A stretch of 64,000 bases of DNA from Adineta ricciae. Lineage: Eukaryota > Rotifera > Eurotatoria > Adinetida > Adinetidae. This document shows, piece by piece, positions 34,726 through 51,744 of this stretch (position 1 is the stretch's first letter; each line of letters opens with the position of its first letter). The notes under the pieces were generated by a model. That model worked only from the letters and a program-made list of their open reading frames with translations, was not told the DNA's origin and ran no database searches. The stretch lies in NCBI GenBank assembly GCA_905250025.1, contig CAJNOJ010000045.1:1-64000 (forward strand), in the 5' to 3' direction. A program made the translations under genes and the position numbers.

Positions 34726-36529
34726 TTATGTAGTAACTAAAGATGGTGGACGTTTTTTTAATGATCTTGGTCGATACGATGTCAAATCATCTTGAATATG
34801 ATACGGAACAGGATTCTAGAAAGACAAATATGAACTCCGAGGTTGTTGACCTTCAATACGACTGAACGTACTCGATTGGAGATATTTGTTTGTGTAGCGA
34901 CGGATTTTGTTTTAACTTTTTTCAGAGAACCTAACTGTTGTGATGCTGAAGGTAATCGACTACCGTCGATTGATGTTGCTACAAGATCAGCTTCGCCATT
35001 AACAGCTAACTCATTCAATTTTGGTCCTATACCCAGTTGCGTAGCAGTATCGAGCAATCGAAAGATGTTTTCAAACGCACATAGACGAGTATCGATCGTT
35101 CGACGCGAATCGGTCGTATCCTTGTACAGAAAAAAAAGCCAATCAAACTAAAGAAAAAGAAATCTGAATACGAACACTTACTTGCAAAACATCTTCCAAT
35201 GCTGCAATTGTCTTAGCAATGGTAAATTCGGCTTTATCCATATCATGCTCACATTTATCAAGAACTTCTTTTCGTTGACTAATCGTTCGTCGTAATAATT
35301 CATTCTCTTCACAGACTTGATCACGACGTTTTCTACAGACGAACGTGTGATTACATGGCAAGCGAATATCGAAAATAGTACTTACTCAGTATCAGCACTA
35401 ACTTCTTCCAGTTGATCGATAAGTTCTTGTGTGTAATCAAACGAGGCGATCTTTTCTTCAAGAGTACCAATGAACTGTTCATGTGCTGTACATTCTTCTG
35501 TTAATTTTTCGATTAATTGATAAGTTTTACGGTTTTTTCGTGCCATCATACGTTCTCGCTCATCGAGCAAGCTGTATTCTAATGATTTACTCTTTTTCTA
35601 CCGAAGGTATCGAATGAGAATAGAAGGACTCCGAGAAATTGCTTACTTGTTCACGTATTTTTCCGTTCTGAATCTCCACATTATTATAATCTGCTTCAAT
35701 AATAGCCATTTGATTATTTAATCGGACGTTTTCGAGAATAATCTGTCGAGTTGTTTGCACAACTTGCATTTTCGAGACCCGACGAAACTCCGCGGACAGA
35801 TCGTTGACCCGTGCGACCATTTCCTTGCGTAATCTAAAACAAAGGGATATCGTTTGCCCAGTTTCATCATCTCTCGGCTTTACTTGTCTTTGGCCAGAAT
35901 AGATTCTTTTTCTTTGTAGTACAGTTCTTCTTGCTGATCATGTTCTTGCTGTTCCAATTGCTCGTCTAATTGTCTAATTTCGTTGAATAAACTTTCTTTT
36001 TTCATCTTTAGTTCATCTAACGAATTCAATTTCGATCGTAACATGTGATTTTCACTTTCATATTTCTCTCGTGTCTCCTGTAAATCTCGCGTGCGTAGTT
36101 CATAGATTTGCTTTTGAAATTCATTTCGTTCCACTTCTTTTAAGTCGTTCAATTCTTTCAATTGGCGATTTAAATGGTTGATTTCCAAGTTAATCTCGTC
36201 CATTTGACGACCGAGAAACGCACGCGAACCAACATGAATTTCCTTCAATGTTGCTAAACGATCATTGTTGTCACGTTGGGATGCTAGATATTGATCGCAT
36301 TCTGCTTGTAACCTACATTTGAAAAAGAAATGATCAATATTGAAATGAAATGAAAAAGATTTTCTTACTCATCGACTTTCTTGCGAAGACTTTGAATTTG
36401 AATTAGATAGAACTGTTTCGTATTCTCCTCAAGTGGGATAATGGGCTCAGTGTTGGCAGCTTCGGCGGCTGCTTTCTTCTTTTTGCCTTCACCCTTTTTT
36501 TTACCTTTCCCTTTCTTTTTCGGACCCAT
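34726..36529 (-). CDS. CFAP157-like ciliary coiled-coil protein, copy 2
   Basis: Same architecture as the downstream paralogue. It starts at the ATG at 36529 (MGPKKKGKGKKKGEGKKKK), then FYLIQIQSLRKKVDE and a long coiled coil. The core is KEMVARVNDLSAEFRRVSK, and the C-terminus ends NPVPYHIQDDLTSYRPRSLK. It is clearly related to copy 1 but strongly diverged, so the duplication is old. Compared with copy 1, the core motif reads QVVQTTRQ instead of QMAETTKR. Which of the two is the true CFAP157 or BBOF1 orthologue cannot be told from one sequence. A 358-bp head-to-head spacer separates it from DDX18. Confidence 0.7.
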
Positions 36530-36887
36530 TTAACTTGTAATTCTATTCCGAAATACAATAACAACTACTTCAATGCGTATGTTATCGAGTGATCAACACC
36601 ATTTCGCGATTAATCACCATAGTAACTCGTGCATAACGAACATAGCGATCTGTCCGAAGACAATTTCTTCGAAAAATTCGATGAATTCTTGAAAATATCA
36701 GCAGAAATCAGTTGGTAATTTAACATCAAATAGATGTCGCTAATTTTTATATTACTTCTGATTGGTCGAATGCGTTTACAAATAAAATAGTAAGTAATTT
36801 ACTTGTTCGTTTCATTTGAGTAAAGTTTATTTCTTCGAGAAGATAGAATTAACTGATTTTTTTGTAGATTTCTAGTTTGTTTCTATC
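36530..36887. promoter_or_regulatory. Divergent promoter region, CFAP157-like / DDX18
   Basis: 358 bp between opposite start codons, AT-rich, no open frame. It probably carries both promoters. No motif was recognised. Confidence 0.45.
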
Positions 36888-39168
36888 ATGGCATCTGACA
36901 GCGACAATGAAATGGATAATTTGGTCGAAGTACCCGAAAAAAAGAAAAGTATGTTCTGTAGTGCTATGTAGTTGATGAACAAATGAAAATTTCGGCTTGT
37001 TTTTAGAAGATAAATTGAAGAAGAAAAAACGAAAGTTGGAAAATGGAGGCGAAACACCTACAGCAAGTAAGAAACAGGCGAAGAAACGAAAATTAGAGGA
37101 ACAAAAAGATGAAGATGAAGGTGAAAGTAAATCAGAAACTGAATATCAGGAAGAAAAAGTCGAAACAACTGGTAAACAATCCTCTCTTTTCTTCGTGTAC
37201 TTTTTAATCTATACTCTCATATCATAGGTGCTTATATCCCGTCAGGTGGACATTTGACATCCGTTAGTTTCGACTCGTTGAGCGAACGTGGTGTTTCGGA
37301 TTTAACTATTAAAGCAATTCAGGAAATGAAATTAACCACAATGACAGAAATTCAAGCAAAATCCATCGGACCATTGCTTGAAGGACGGTGAGTATCTTCT
37401 TTATCTTTTCAAACTCCCATTCATTATCGTTTGCAGAGATTTACTGGCGTCTGCTAAGACAGGCTCGGGTAAAACATTAGCTTTTCTCATTCCCGTGGTC
37501 GAATTGATGTATAAGCTAAAATTCATGCCTCGAAATGGTACTGGTGCAATCATCATTTCACCAACACGTGAATTAGCTATGCAGACCTACTCCGTGTTGA
37601 AAGAATTATTAGCTCATCACCATCATACGTATGGATTAATTATGGGTGGAACCGGACGACAAGATGAAGTCAAACGACTTACTAAAGGTGTGAACATCGT
37701 CGTAGCAACACCGGGTCGTTTACTCGATCATCTTCAAGTAAGTTTTTCATTAAAAGATCGAAATAATTCATTGGATATTTTTTGTTTTCGCATAGAATAC
37801 TAAAGATTTTATGTATAAAAACTTACAATGCTTAGTTATTGATGAAGCTGATCGAATTTTAGACATCGGTTTCGAGGAAGAAATGAAACAAATTATTCAA
37901 CTATTACCAAGTAAAGTTTCGAGAAATAAGTTGCGCGGAAAGTTTTCATCTTTGACTGTATTTAGAACGCCGACAAACGATGTTGTTTTCGGCTACACAA
38001 ACTCGCCGAACTGAAGATTTAGCAAAAATTTCGCTGAAAAAAGAACCGTTATATGTAGGTGTGGATGATACAAGTGACCAGGCCACTGTTGAAGGACTCG
38101 AACAAGTACGTGTGCATCAGTCTCGTTTTAACAGTTTTCTACAATCTGCTGCTATTTTGTAGGGTTATGTGGTCGTTCCGCAAGAGAAACGATTTCTACT
38201 CTTATTCACCTTTTTGAAAAAGAACCAAAAGAAAAAAATGATGGTCTTCTTCTCATCATGTATGGCAGTAAAATACTACAATGAATTATTGAACTACATC
38301 GACATACCTGTTCTAAGCATTCACGTAAGATGAAACAGATGGAAAAAGGACTTTTTGAATTATTCTTCGATTTGATAGGGAAAACAAAAACAAGCCAAAC
38401 GAACACATACATTTTTCGAGTTCTGTAACGCTGAAACGGGAATTTTGCTATGTACCGATGTCGCAGCACGTGGCTTGGATATTCCAGCGGTTGACTGGAT
38501 CGTGCAATTCGATCCTCCCGATGATCCAAAAGTTCGTAGATCTTCGGACGATATGGCATTAGTTCATCTATTGAATTTCTTCAGGAATACATTCATCGTG
38601 TTGGCCGAACAGCACGTGCTGGTGCCAACGGTCATGCGTTACTTATTCTAACACCTCAAGAACTCGGCTTTCTTCTTTATCTCAAACAAGCTCGTGTAAC
38701 TTTGAGCGAATTTGAATTTGCATGGAATAAGATCGCCGATATTCAACCTCAAGTTCGTTCCTTTCATTTTGTCTTTTCGTTCTCATCATTCGTTGTAATT
38801 CTAGTTGGAAAAATTGATTGAGAAGAACTACTTTCTTCATCTCAGTGCTAAGGAAGCATACAAAGCATACGTCCGAGCATATGCCAGTCATAGTATGAAG
38901 AATGTCTATGATGTGGAGAAACTAGACTTGGTCAAAGTTGCGTACAGTTTCGGCTTTCATGTTCCACCGGTTGTTGATATCGGTAAGACGAGTGTTATTG
39001 ACATTTCGGTTCATTCAATCTGATTTCTGTTCACTAGGTGTTTATCAAAGTAAAAAAGGCTCAAAATCAAAGTCGAAGAATGGATTCGTTCGGCCAAAAC
39101 AAGAACGAAAGATAAAGATCTTCAAGAACTTGAGCAATGAAAAAGAGAAGAAGAAGTTCACAAGATAA
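36888..39168 (+). CDS. DDX18: ATP-dependent RNA helicase DDX18 (Has1)
   Basis: ATG at 36888 ([15 protein letters not shown]), then a Lys/Glu-rich nucleolar-type leader. Helicase motifs appear in order across short introns: [10 protein letters not shown] (Q motif), AKTGSGKT (Walker A), [36 protein letters not shown] (DEAD), LFSATQTRR (SAT), [12 protein letters not shown] and [13 protein letters not shown]. The C-terminal region ([19 protein letters not shown] ... [12 protein letters not shown]) is the Has1/DDX18 family extension and separates it from other DEAD-box helicases. Role: 60S ribosomal subunit assembly in the nucleolus. AATAAA at 39193 is a fitting poly(A) signal. Confidence 0.94.
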
Positions 39169-39723
39169 ACATTGTTTTGTTTGATGTTATTCAATAAATG
39201 TGTTGCTCTTTCGATGCTAAAGCAGCAACTGATTGAACCGGCAAACTCGGTCGAATCCGCTTTCGAAAAGAGATGATTTAAAAATAATTATTGATAGATT
39301 TGCTTGTTTTAATCAATATACAAAGAATCTCACTGAACAGAGGAAAAAGAAGAAGAAAGAAAAATCATCATTGAACATGTGTAAGAGTAAATACATCGAG
39401 CCCCGAAAAAAACAAAATCTAATTCTAGCAGGCAAAGAGAAAAGAAAATCATCAGCAATCACAGGTATGATCATAAACAACAGCAACAACAACAACAAAA
39501 CAGTTGATATTTCTCGATCCGAAACAAGAGAGAGAGAGAGAGAGAGAAAAGAGAATAAGAAAAGTAGAAGTCATGATTTCCAAGTCAATTGTGTACGCGT
39601 GCAGTGAACATTATGAAAATAAAGAGAAGAAAAAGAGTCACAAGCTGGCAAGAAATGCGAGCATAGAGAAGAAAAACAAAACCAAATCACTGTGTCTGGT
39701 ACCGACGGTCTTAGTTTCATCAA
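39169..39723. other. Convergent intergenic region
   Basis: Holds the DDX18 poly(A) signal (39193). The rest is purine-rich low-complexity sequence, including an AG dinucleotide run near 39530-39547 and a caacaacaac run near 39480-39498. Lysine-rich open frames here are products of composition. Confidence 0.5.
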
Positions 39724-42354
39724 TCATTGGGGTACCGAGATTGTCGTCGTTTCACTCCGACTTCGTCCATCGTTTTCATTATCAGTTGACTGAAATTGAA
39801 GAGAAAAGAACTCGTTTTTTTCAATCCGTTCGATCAAAGCAATGATTTACTTGAAAATCAATATAATAGTTGAGCGCCATTGGTACCGAGGAAGTCGATA
39901 TTGTGTTTGATAACCATTGGCCAACTTTTTCCGCACAATTAAAACTTTCCGATCTAGTTAACAATGGGGAATTAGGATTACTAGTCGTTTTAATTACTTG
40001 TGGTTGTTGTTCATGTCTCACTGAACGATAACCTTCGTCAGAAATTTGACGATCGATTTGACCATTAGGTTTATGCGTCGTTTCACAATGATTATTGCTC
40101 TCTTCATACTCATCTTTATTCGATGACGAGGAGATCAATGTCTTCTTATCATCAGATGAAATTGAGAGACGTCCTTCGAGACGATTGCCTTTTTGGGGCT
40201 GAGGCAAGACAGTATCTTGAATGGATTCTAACAACGAGGAGTTATCGGAATAAGTATCCAACGCAGAATCAGGAATATCATCATCGCCGCCGGACTCGAA
40301 TTTATTTTGTTGTTCGTCTTCAATCGTCGGTTTAATGTAGTATCGGGATAATTCGCTGGAATACGATTCCAGACTTTGTTTGAAAAATTCTAGAGCTTGT
40401 AAAGCCGAGTACAGTTCGTATTCGTACATAGGCATGGATGGAAGAGTATCAGAACTACCACTTGAACTTCGAATGTTATTGTACAGCGCTATCATTTGAG
40501 GATTATGTGTAATGGCAAAGTTCTACAACAAAAGAATAGAAAACTGATTCAAGAAAAGTGTCTTATATTCACTTTTTTGTTCTTCTTGTGTTTCTTTCCG
40601 GTTATAGACGACTGTTGTTTGTTTTTTTTCGGTTGTCCACCATATTTATTCATGATATCGGATGATAATTCTTTCTTATATTCAATTTCGTTACCATCGT
40701 AATAAGGTGAATGAATGATCTCATTTGTAGTTGGCGAATTGAAGTTTAGTGTCGCAAAATTTCGAGGTAGTTTCATCGCAATTGCCGTGGGTGGTTCATG
40801 CGTCACTGTTTTCAAGAGAACGGCATTATCACAACCGCGTTCTTCCATGTACGATGAAAGAATAGATTGTTCTTCCATAGGAGTTATAGGAGGATAGAGA
40901 GGTGAAGTCAACTCAGAACATGGTGTCGTACATATGACTTCACTGGCAAGACCATGCTCGTTGAGTTTTTCTCGAAAGTAATTTATCAATGTGTTGACTT
41001 TGTTGAGTTGATCTTCATTTTGTTGTTTTTCATGTTCCAAACTGAAAAGAACGAATAAGTAAAGAAGAAGAGAGAGAAAGAATGAATGGAGTGAATTACC
41101 AAGCTTCTTCGAGAGATATAGATGTTTGGATAGGAGTATGAGGATCAGTTGATGGTGAATCGACGTTTCTTTGCTGAAGAGTTGATAAACGACGACGGGT
41201 TTTCCTGCGATTCGTTGATGCCTCGGAATTGGCAGAGAGTAGACGTTCTCGCTCGCTCCGTAGACTTTCGATAGCTAAAAGAAAAGTATGAGATTGAATT
41301 GTTCTCAAATTACTCCTATACTCACTGGCTTCGATTTCAGGTAGTTTTTCGGCATTCTCACTAAGTAGCTGTTTGATTTCTGTTTGTCTGCGTAGATTTT
41401 TATTAAAATTTTCCTCAAGTTTCTAAAATCAAACGGATTCGATGATTATCTTTCGAAATAATCGTATCAACCTTTCTTCTTGTCGTTGCGGCTTGTTGTG
41501 CATCTTCTGCTTCTGTTAACCGTACTTTGTATTCATCTTCTTCTCTACAATATTGAATGAGTTGCGAATCTTTCTTACAATTCAAACACTTACTTGAGAA
41601 TAGGTAATGCAGCATCGATCGCACGGATCTCTCTGCGCGCCAATTCACGATATTCTTCTGTTTTATTTTCTTTCTTCAATTCTGCCTCATATCGTCTAAA
41701 TGAAAAATAAATAGCATACACAACAACAAAAATGATCGTACTTACCGTTTATCACGTAGTGCAACTGCTCGATTCGTATATCGAACCCCAGACCGCGATC
41801 GAAGATTAGTCATTTGAACACGCTAAAACATAAAGATCGCTATCTATCGTTATCAAAACAGAAAAACATCAGATGTTATTTCAGCGTTAAAACTCAATTA
41901 ACACTGACAAGTACATATCATTGATGTAATGTTTTCCGACACGGCATAACCTTTTTCCTCTCGATTATATGGTAAATTAGGTAAAAGAGACAACAGGCAT
42001 ACTTACCAGTTTCTTTCCAATTTTGATTTGATGGTTGATTTCGTCGTTGATATCAGCTATCGACTTGCGTAATTCGATGATTTCACTTTGTAGGAAATCA
42101 GCATCTTGTTTGAGTTTTTCTTCATCGTATTTTTTCTGAAAACAAACGCAAATTCTCATTCGCTCGTGCATTTATGCATTGTCATACTTTTTGACGCATT
42201 AGTGTCTGTAGTTCATTTTTAATCTCTAACAAACGTCGTCGATGTTCACCATCGTGTGAATTACTAAAACAAATCGTTGAAATACGAGTATGACTTCGAG
42301 TGAATGATCTTACGTGAAATGTTGACGCTGCTGCTGTTCGTCGTCGTCACTCAT
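39724..42354 (-). CDS. Unidentified coiled-coil protein
   Basis: I do not recognise the family. The gene has about ten exons from the ATG at 42354 (MSDDDEQQQRQHF) to a stop at 39724-39726. The last exon (reading STDNENDGRSRSETTT) is reached through a GTAAAT donor. The first half is continuous coiled coil (KQDADFLQSEIIELRKSIADI; RREEDEYKVRLTEAEDA). The second half is disordered, with a conserved-looking block (EYKKELSSDIMNKYGGQPKK) followed by a Lys-rich patch. After that come a short helical region (YELYSALQALEFFKQSLESY) and a Ser-rich tail. No enzyme motif or membrane helix. It is head-to-head with FHAD1 and close to CFAP157-like genes, so a structural or ciliary role is a guess from context only. 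Confidence 0.7.
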
Positions 42355-43098
42355 TTTTTGTTTGAAAACGATAAATAGCTAGGAATTAATCATATGAAAA
42401 TGAGTCCATCAGTATTTGTCGTTGTTGCTTATTGACCATATCACAAATGTTTTAATTCGATGTTTAACATGTTTATCTAAATAGACATTCGTTGGTGAAA
42501 AGATTCGCTCCATAAAGTCAGCTAGCGTTTAAAATGTGAAATACACGACTCGACTCGTTTTAAGAACAAAACAAGCTGTAAAAAAAGTCAGCGTAGAAGA
42601 AAGGACGAAGAAAATAAGTTGAATAGTGGACGCACCGAGTTCACCAATCGAATTTTTAAATATGCAAATTTGTTTGGAAATTAATTGATGAAGCATCAAA
42701 ATTAAAATTTTTTTTACAGATTGATTTTACTTTTTAATTTCGAGGAAAAACTAGCGCCCTCTATAAGCAAACGCGAACTCGCATGAACATCTCGAAGAAT
42801 CTATTTTTTCGAGGTTTTTCGCATAGAAAGTGGAATAATTTCATTGATTTCTGGAGAAAACTAACTTCCAATATCCTAGCAACCGTTCAAGATGCTTTTT
42901 TTCGCATGGATTGATGACTCAATAAACATATCAAATTGATTTCGGTTCAAATTCTTGGCAACCCATTGCTGTTTGCTTTTTCAAAGAAAGAGACTAAAGA
43001 ATACTTCACAAGCGTATGCAGGTATCCTTCTCAATGTCAGTCTCTTTTTTTCAAATAGAAAACAATACCCTTTCAATTCGATAGATCATCCAGACAAA
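42355..43098. promoter_or_regulatory. Divergent intergenic region between coiled-coil gene and FHAD1
   Basis: 744 bp, AT-rich, between opposite start codons. No coding signal. Promoters for both genes are expected here, but no motif is distinct. Confidence 0.4.
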
Positions 43099-48143
<5,045 letters not shown>

Positions 48144-48441
48144 TTTTCTTACTATTTATATATTTATCTTGGGTTTTTTTCATTGAATTTCGTGCGTCTT
48201 GTGGAGGCAATAAATACTTTCTTTTTCGAAACGGTTTTCTTTTTTTTTTACTTGGCAAGACAAAACAAGAAAATAGAATAAAATGTTAAGGAATATATAT
48301 GAATTTATGTACAAAAACAAGCGAACAAAACACATATTTTAAAGTTTATTCAATCAATCAGCGAAGAGACATTTGTTCGTCTAGAAGTTCACACAGAAAT
48401 GCAAAACATTGCCAACTGAATTCAAAGAAGTCTTACCTTGA
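48144..48441. other. Convergent 3' spacer
   Basis: 298 bp of AT-rich sequence between the FHAD1 stop and the stop of the opposing KH gene, with AATAAA-type signals on the plus strand. Nothing else seen. Confidence 0.5.
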
Positions 48442-49781
48442 TTACTTTCCACGTTTGTGATTATGTTTCAATGGTAGTTTTCTATCGTGACGTTTAATCG
48501 TTTCTAGAATTAGCTTTGTTGCATGTTCAATTTCGGCTTTCGTGCCTCGAATGGACATTGGTCTTCGAGTACTTTTTCCTTCAGCTTCATAAATCACAAT
48601 CCAAGCATTGGATTCACTACGAATTTGATGTAAACGAGAAGAATTCGGTCCGAATAACGCACCAGCTTGAGCGTCGGATAGTGTCCAGTGTCGTTCGCGT
48701 AATGCCTCCGCACTATCGGAGGAATGCGTAGTGCCATCATTATCAAAATCTTCCACATCTTCATCTTCGTATAAGCTTAAGTCATCGTCGTCTGGTCCGA
48801 TCGTAGTATTGCTGGTAGTGGTCATTGAACGTTGATTTGCACTTGAATTTTGTCGATCAATGAAACCTCCGTAATCATCTGCTAGGGAAATGTCGTAAAA
48901 TTCCGGTGAATAAAGAAATGTCGTTTGCTGATTTTGATCCGCTGATGAGCTTTGACATATGTTCAAATAGATTTCTGTTAAACACTCGATAATGTGTTCG
49001 CATTTTGATCCACTTAAGAGAAGTATCCGTTCGGTTGACAATGGGGCGCAGGCCGGATAAACTTTCACATTTGTCAAACCGTATTTCTCTTTTAACATCT
49101 TCGCGCGACTACCTAACTGTCCAATGATAAACGGTGCATAACATTCGTGAATTAAAACACGTAATTCATTCGTTTGACAAAGAATTTCTTCAATGATAGA
49201 CGTTAATTGTTGCACATTATTTGTTATCAAGATCGCTTCCGGAGATAACACATGAGTCAATAGCGTATAAAGTGTATTATTCATTGAATCTGGGAGGAGA
49301 TTCGTATGTTCACGTTTGATTAACACTCGACATGGAGTCGCTGACGATGTATTCGAATGAATCAGATATGGCCGATGATTTAGTTTGACCGCCGTGCAAT
49401 TAATATGAAAAAAAAGGTTTAATATCGAATCAATTTCATTTTCCAGCCATGTTAATCGACTGGAATAGTTATCTATATCTGTCGAAGTCATTGGAACTAA
49501 AATTTTTATTTCACATTCAATTAAAATCAATGTCCATCGACTAAAACTTTACCTGTCAAGCGTTCATCATCGAGGAGAACGTAAAGTGTCTGACGAAATG
49601 TATCCAATCGCTCGTAGGAGGTGTCCAGTTCAATTAAAGTATTCAAATACATGTCTTGAATGCGTTGGAACATGGTGGTATGCCATTTATCTAGGTCAGT
49701 TTTCAGTTGCATGTATTGGTCGTCTAGGGATCGAGAAAGTCCATGGAAATCGTTGCGAAGTTCAACGATATGACTTTTCAT
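48442..49781 (-). CDS. Divergent hnRNP K-like KH-domain protein
   Basis: Two exons (49781-49553 and 49496-48442) total 1284 nt, or 427 aa. The start is the ATG giving MKSHIVELRNDFHG; the frame extends slightly upstream without another ATG. A KH domain in the middle (LRVLIHECYAPFIIGQLGSR ... ERILLLSGSKCEHIIECL) lines up with KH2 of hnRNP K. It is followed by SPEFYDISLADDYGGFI, which matches the hnRNP K linker (PNFYDETYDYGGF). A C-terminal KH (LSDAQAGALFGPNSSRLHQI) corresponds to KH3. An acidic stretch (DDDDLSLYEDEDVEDFDND) lies between them. The RNA-gripping GxxG loop is GQLG in the first and broken (GPNS) in the second, and the N-terminus is helical rather than a clear KH1. It is probably a fast-evolving paralogue with weakened RNA binding. 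Confidence 0.75.
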
Positions 49782-50355
49782 GGCAAATTTACACACTGAT
49801 GATCTTAACGTAGAATGAAAATATGGAAAAAAGAAATCGACGATATGTGCGTAGTTTTTTTTTCATTTATTTCTATTGACATCGAAAAGAGAACGACGAT
49901 GATTTGTATGTGTAGCATAGATATAAGAGATGGATTATCGAAGTGAAGAAAAAATGAACGATAGAATACTGCGGATAACTCATAATTCGAGGAAGTATCG
50001 ATTGCGTGTCGCTAAACCTTTTGCGCAAATATTTCTTGGGTGAATTGTGATAAGAAGATCTCGATCGTTGATTTGAACATCGCTGTTTTCGAAATTCGGC
50101 ATGTTTAGCGACATCTATGGTTCCCTGACTTTCATCCTCAACTGAATATTTCTTTAAAATCACTTCTGATATTCTTCTAGTTTCTCGAAATAGTACATAT
50201 GATTTGCAAATCTTTCCATTCTACCATTCAACGATGTTGCTAGACAACGTATCGTTTGTCGTGTTAAAAATGGTATCGACAGAAAACAAAATTTTAACGC
50301 TTTCTATTTATATTCAACATCGTCGAGTAACAACATCCGAAACAAAGAAGCTAAT
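49782..50355. promoter_or_regulatory. Divergent intergenic region, KH gene / CYB5D1
   Basis: 574 bp between opposite starts. A minus-strand open frame at 49873-50163 is basic and lacks an ATG at its 5' end; I do not consider it a gene. Confidence 0.4.
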
Positions 50356-51303
50356 ATGAAAGTACCTCGGCCACGTTACTTTACTTCAAATGAAGTTTCA
50401 TCCCATAACACAGCATCGGACATTTGGGTTTCATTTCTTGGTCATGTCTACGACTTATCAAAGCTTATGGAAGAACATAGTGGTTCGTTCTAGGGTAGCT
50501 AATCTTTCACAGAATGATATTTCATCGGTAATTCATTTATAGGCGATGTACTGCTCAAACCAATTATCGACGTTGCCGGCTTGGACATATCACATTGGTT
50601 CGACCCTCGAACTCACGATGTAAGATTGTTCACCGGAATAGCAATCATTCGTTCTCTTGAATTTTCTTCCAGAGATATAAACTCAATCATAGACTCAGAT
50701 AACCAAATAACCGCTTTTCTTTTTGCAACATATTTGTTTGATTTTCATTTACTAAACCTTTTTTGTTTGATAAAGATCGAATTATTTCTATTTTGAATAT
50801 AGATTCGTCATTATATCGATCCAGTCACTCATTGTTTACTGCCTTATACACCTCATGGTCGTTTTATTCACGTTGCACCACCGTTTCCATCTAGTGATTT
50901 CGCCAATGACTTCGGTATTCCATGGTGGAAAGATCCCAAGTATAAAATCGGTGTTCTCTCGAAAAAAATTCGAACAATCCGTATTCTGAACGTCCTTACA
51001 TTACAGGAACACATCATCGAAGTAAACTTTCACTCTTTTTTTCGCTTTTATCACTCAATCATTTTCAAATAGGTTTGTTCCGAGGAAAATATGCATGAAA
51101 TCCTTCAGCGATATTTGAAATACAATAGACATGCGTCAAGTTACACATGGAAATACGATGGTAAAGTTTTAGACATGGACAAAACATTAGAGGAAAACGG
51201 CGTGCGAGACGATGATACCGATTTCGATAGACTTAAAATGCGTGATGACAGCTATTTACAATCGATTATGTTGTATTATAATGATGATTTGACGGAAGCT
51301 TGA
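50356..51303 (+). CDS. CYB5D1: Cytochrome b5 domain-containing protein 1
   Basis: Four exons (50356-50482, 50543-50619, 50803-51021, 51073-51303) give 217 aa; the human protein is 228 aa. Close match throughout: [51 protein letters not shown] (with the haem-ligand His), [34 protein letters not shown], then a ubiquitin-like C-terminal half ([20 protein letters not shown] ... [10 protein letters not shown]). CYB5D1 is a haem-binding axonemal protein linked to radial spokes and redox control of ciliary beating. Intron 2 is 183 nt, about three times the local norm. AATAAA at 51383 follows. Confidence 0.93.
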
Positions 51304-51469
51304 AAGATATGCAAATGAGAGGATAAACTGAAAAACTGTTTCCATTCCGTGAAGCAATTTTTTTTTAAATGATATTATTTTAAATAAAACATATAGAAAC
51401 CATTCTGTCTTTCAGTTCTTTTTATTTAACATCTTTATCCAAAATAAACAATGGATAGAAAAACAACAT

Positions 51470-51670
51470 CTAATGAGGCGGTTTGTGTGTTTGCGCATTT
51501 GGATTACCAAGACCAATATCGCCAGATGAACCGCCTGATTTAGTATGATCAACAGAGACAGCACCTTTGGACATACCTTGTTGAGCACTTTCATCAGCTT
51601 GTTGCTTTTTCGTATCACCGTGATCAGTCTCTAATCCAGTGTATTCTTTGCCTTGGTTTGATGAGGACAT
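51470..51670 (-). CDS. Small, very hydrophilic protein of unknown function
   Basis: Single-exon frame of 66 aa from the ATG at 51670 (MSSSNQGKEYTGLETDHGDT) to a TAA at 51470. It is made almost entirely of Ser, Gly, Lys, Gln, Asp, His and Thr, with no Cys, no Trp and almost no large hydrophobics, and ends GNPNAQTHKPPH. A TATA run about 60-75 nt upstream fits a strong promoter. It is not recognised as a family. The composition recalls hydrophilins and other desiccation-linked disordered proteins, which would suit an anhydrobiotic animal, but this is inference from composition. It lies tail-to-tail with CYB5D1. Confidence 0.6.
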   Translation of the reverse strand: MSSSNQGKEYTGLETDHGDTKKQQADESAQQGMSKGAVSVDHTKSGGSSGDIGLGNPNAQTHKPPH

Positions 51671-51730
51671 TTTTTGAAAATTTCGAACGTAGTATAAGTA
51701 TGAAATGAGTGAGAGGATATGTGGAATGGG

Positions 51731-51744
51731 TATATATATATATA
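51731..51744 (-). promoter_or_regulatory. TATA-box candidate for the hydrophilic-protein gene
   Basis: Palindromic TATATATATATATA, 61-74 nt before the ATG at 51670. It could set a start site giving a ~30-nt leader. A plain dinucleotide repeat is the alternative. Confidence 0.4.

Noticed and set aside
39233-39607. 124-codon Lys/Glu/Arg-rich plus-strand frame after DDX18
   Set aside because: It follows the DDX18 poly(A) signal, has no domain, and its composition reflects AG- and A-rich simple sequence.
49873-50163. 96-codon basic minus-strand frame
   Set aside because: No ATG at its 5' end and no homology; lies in a divergent promoter region.
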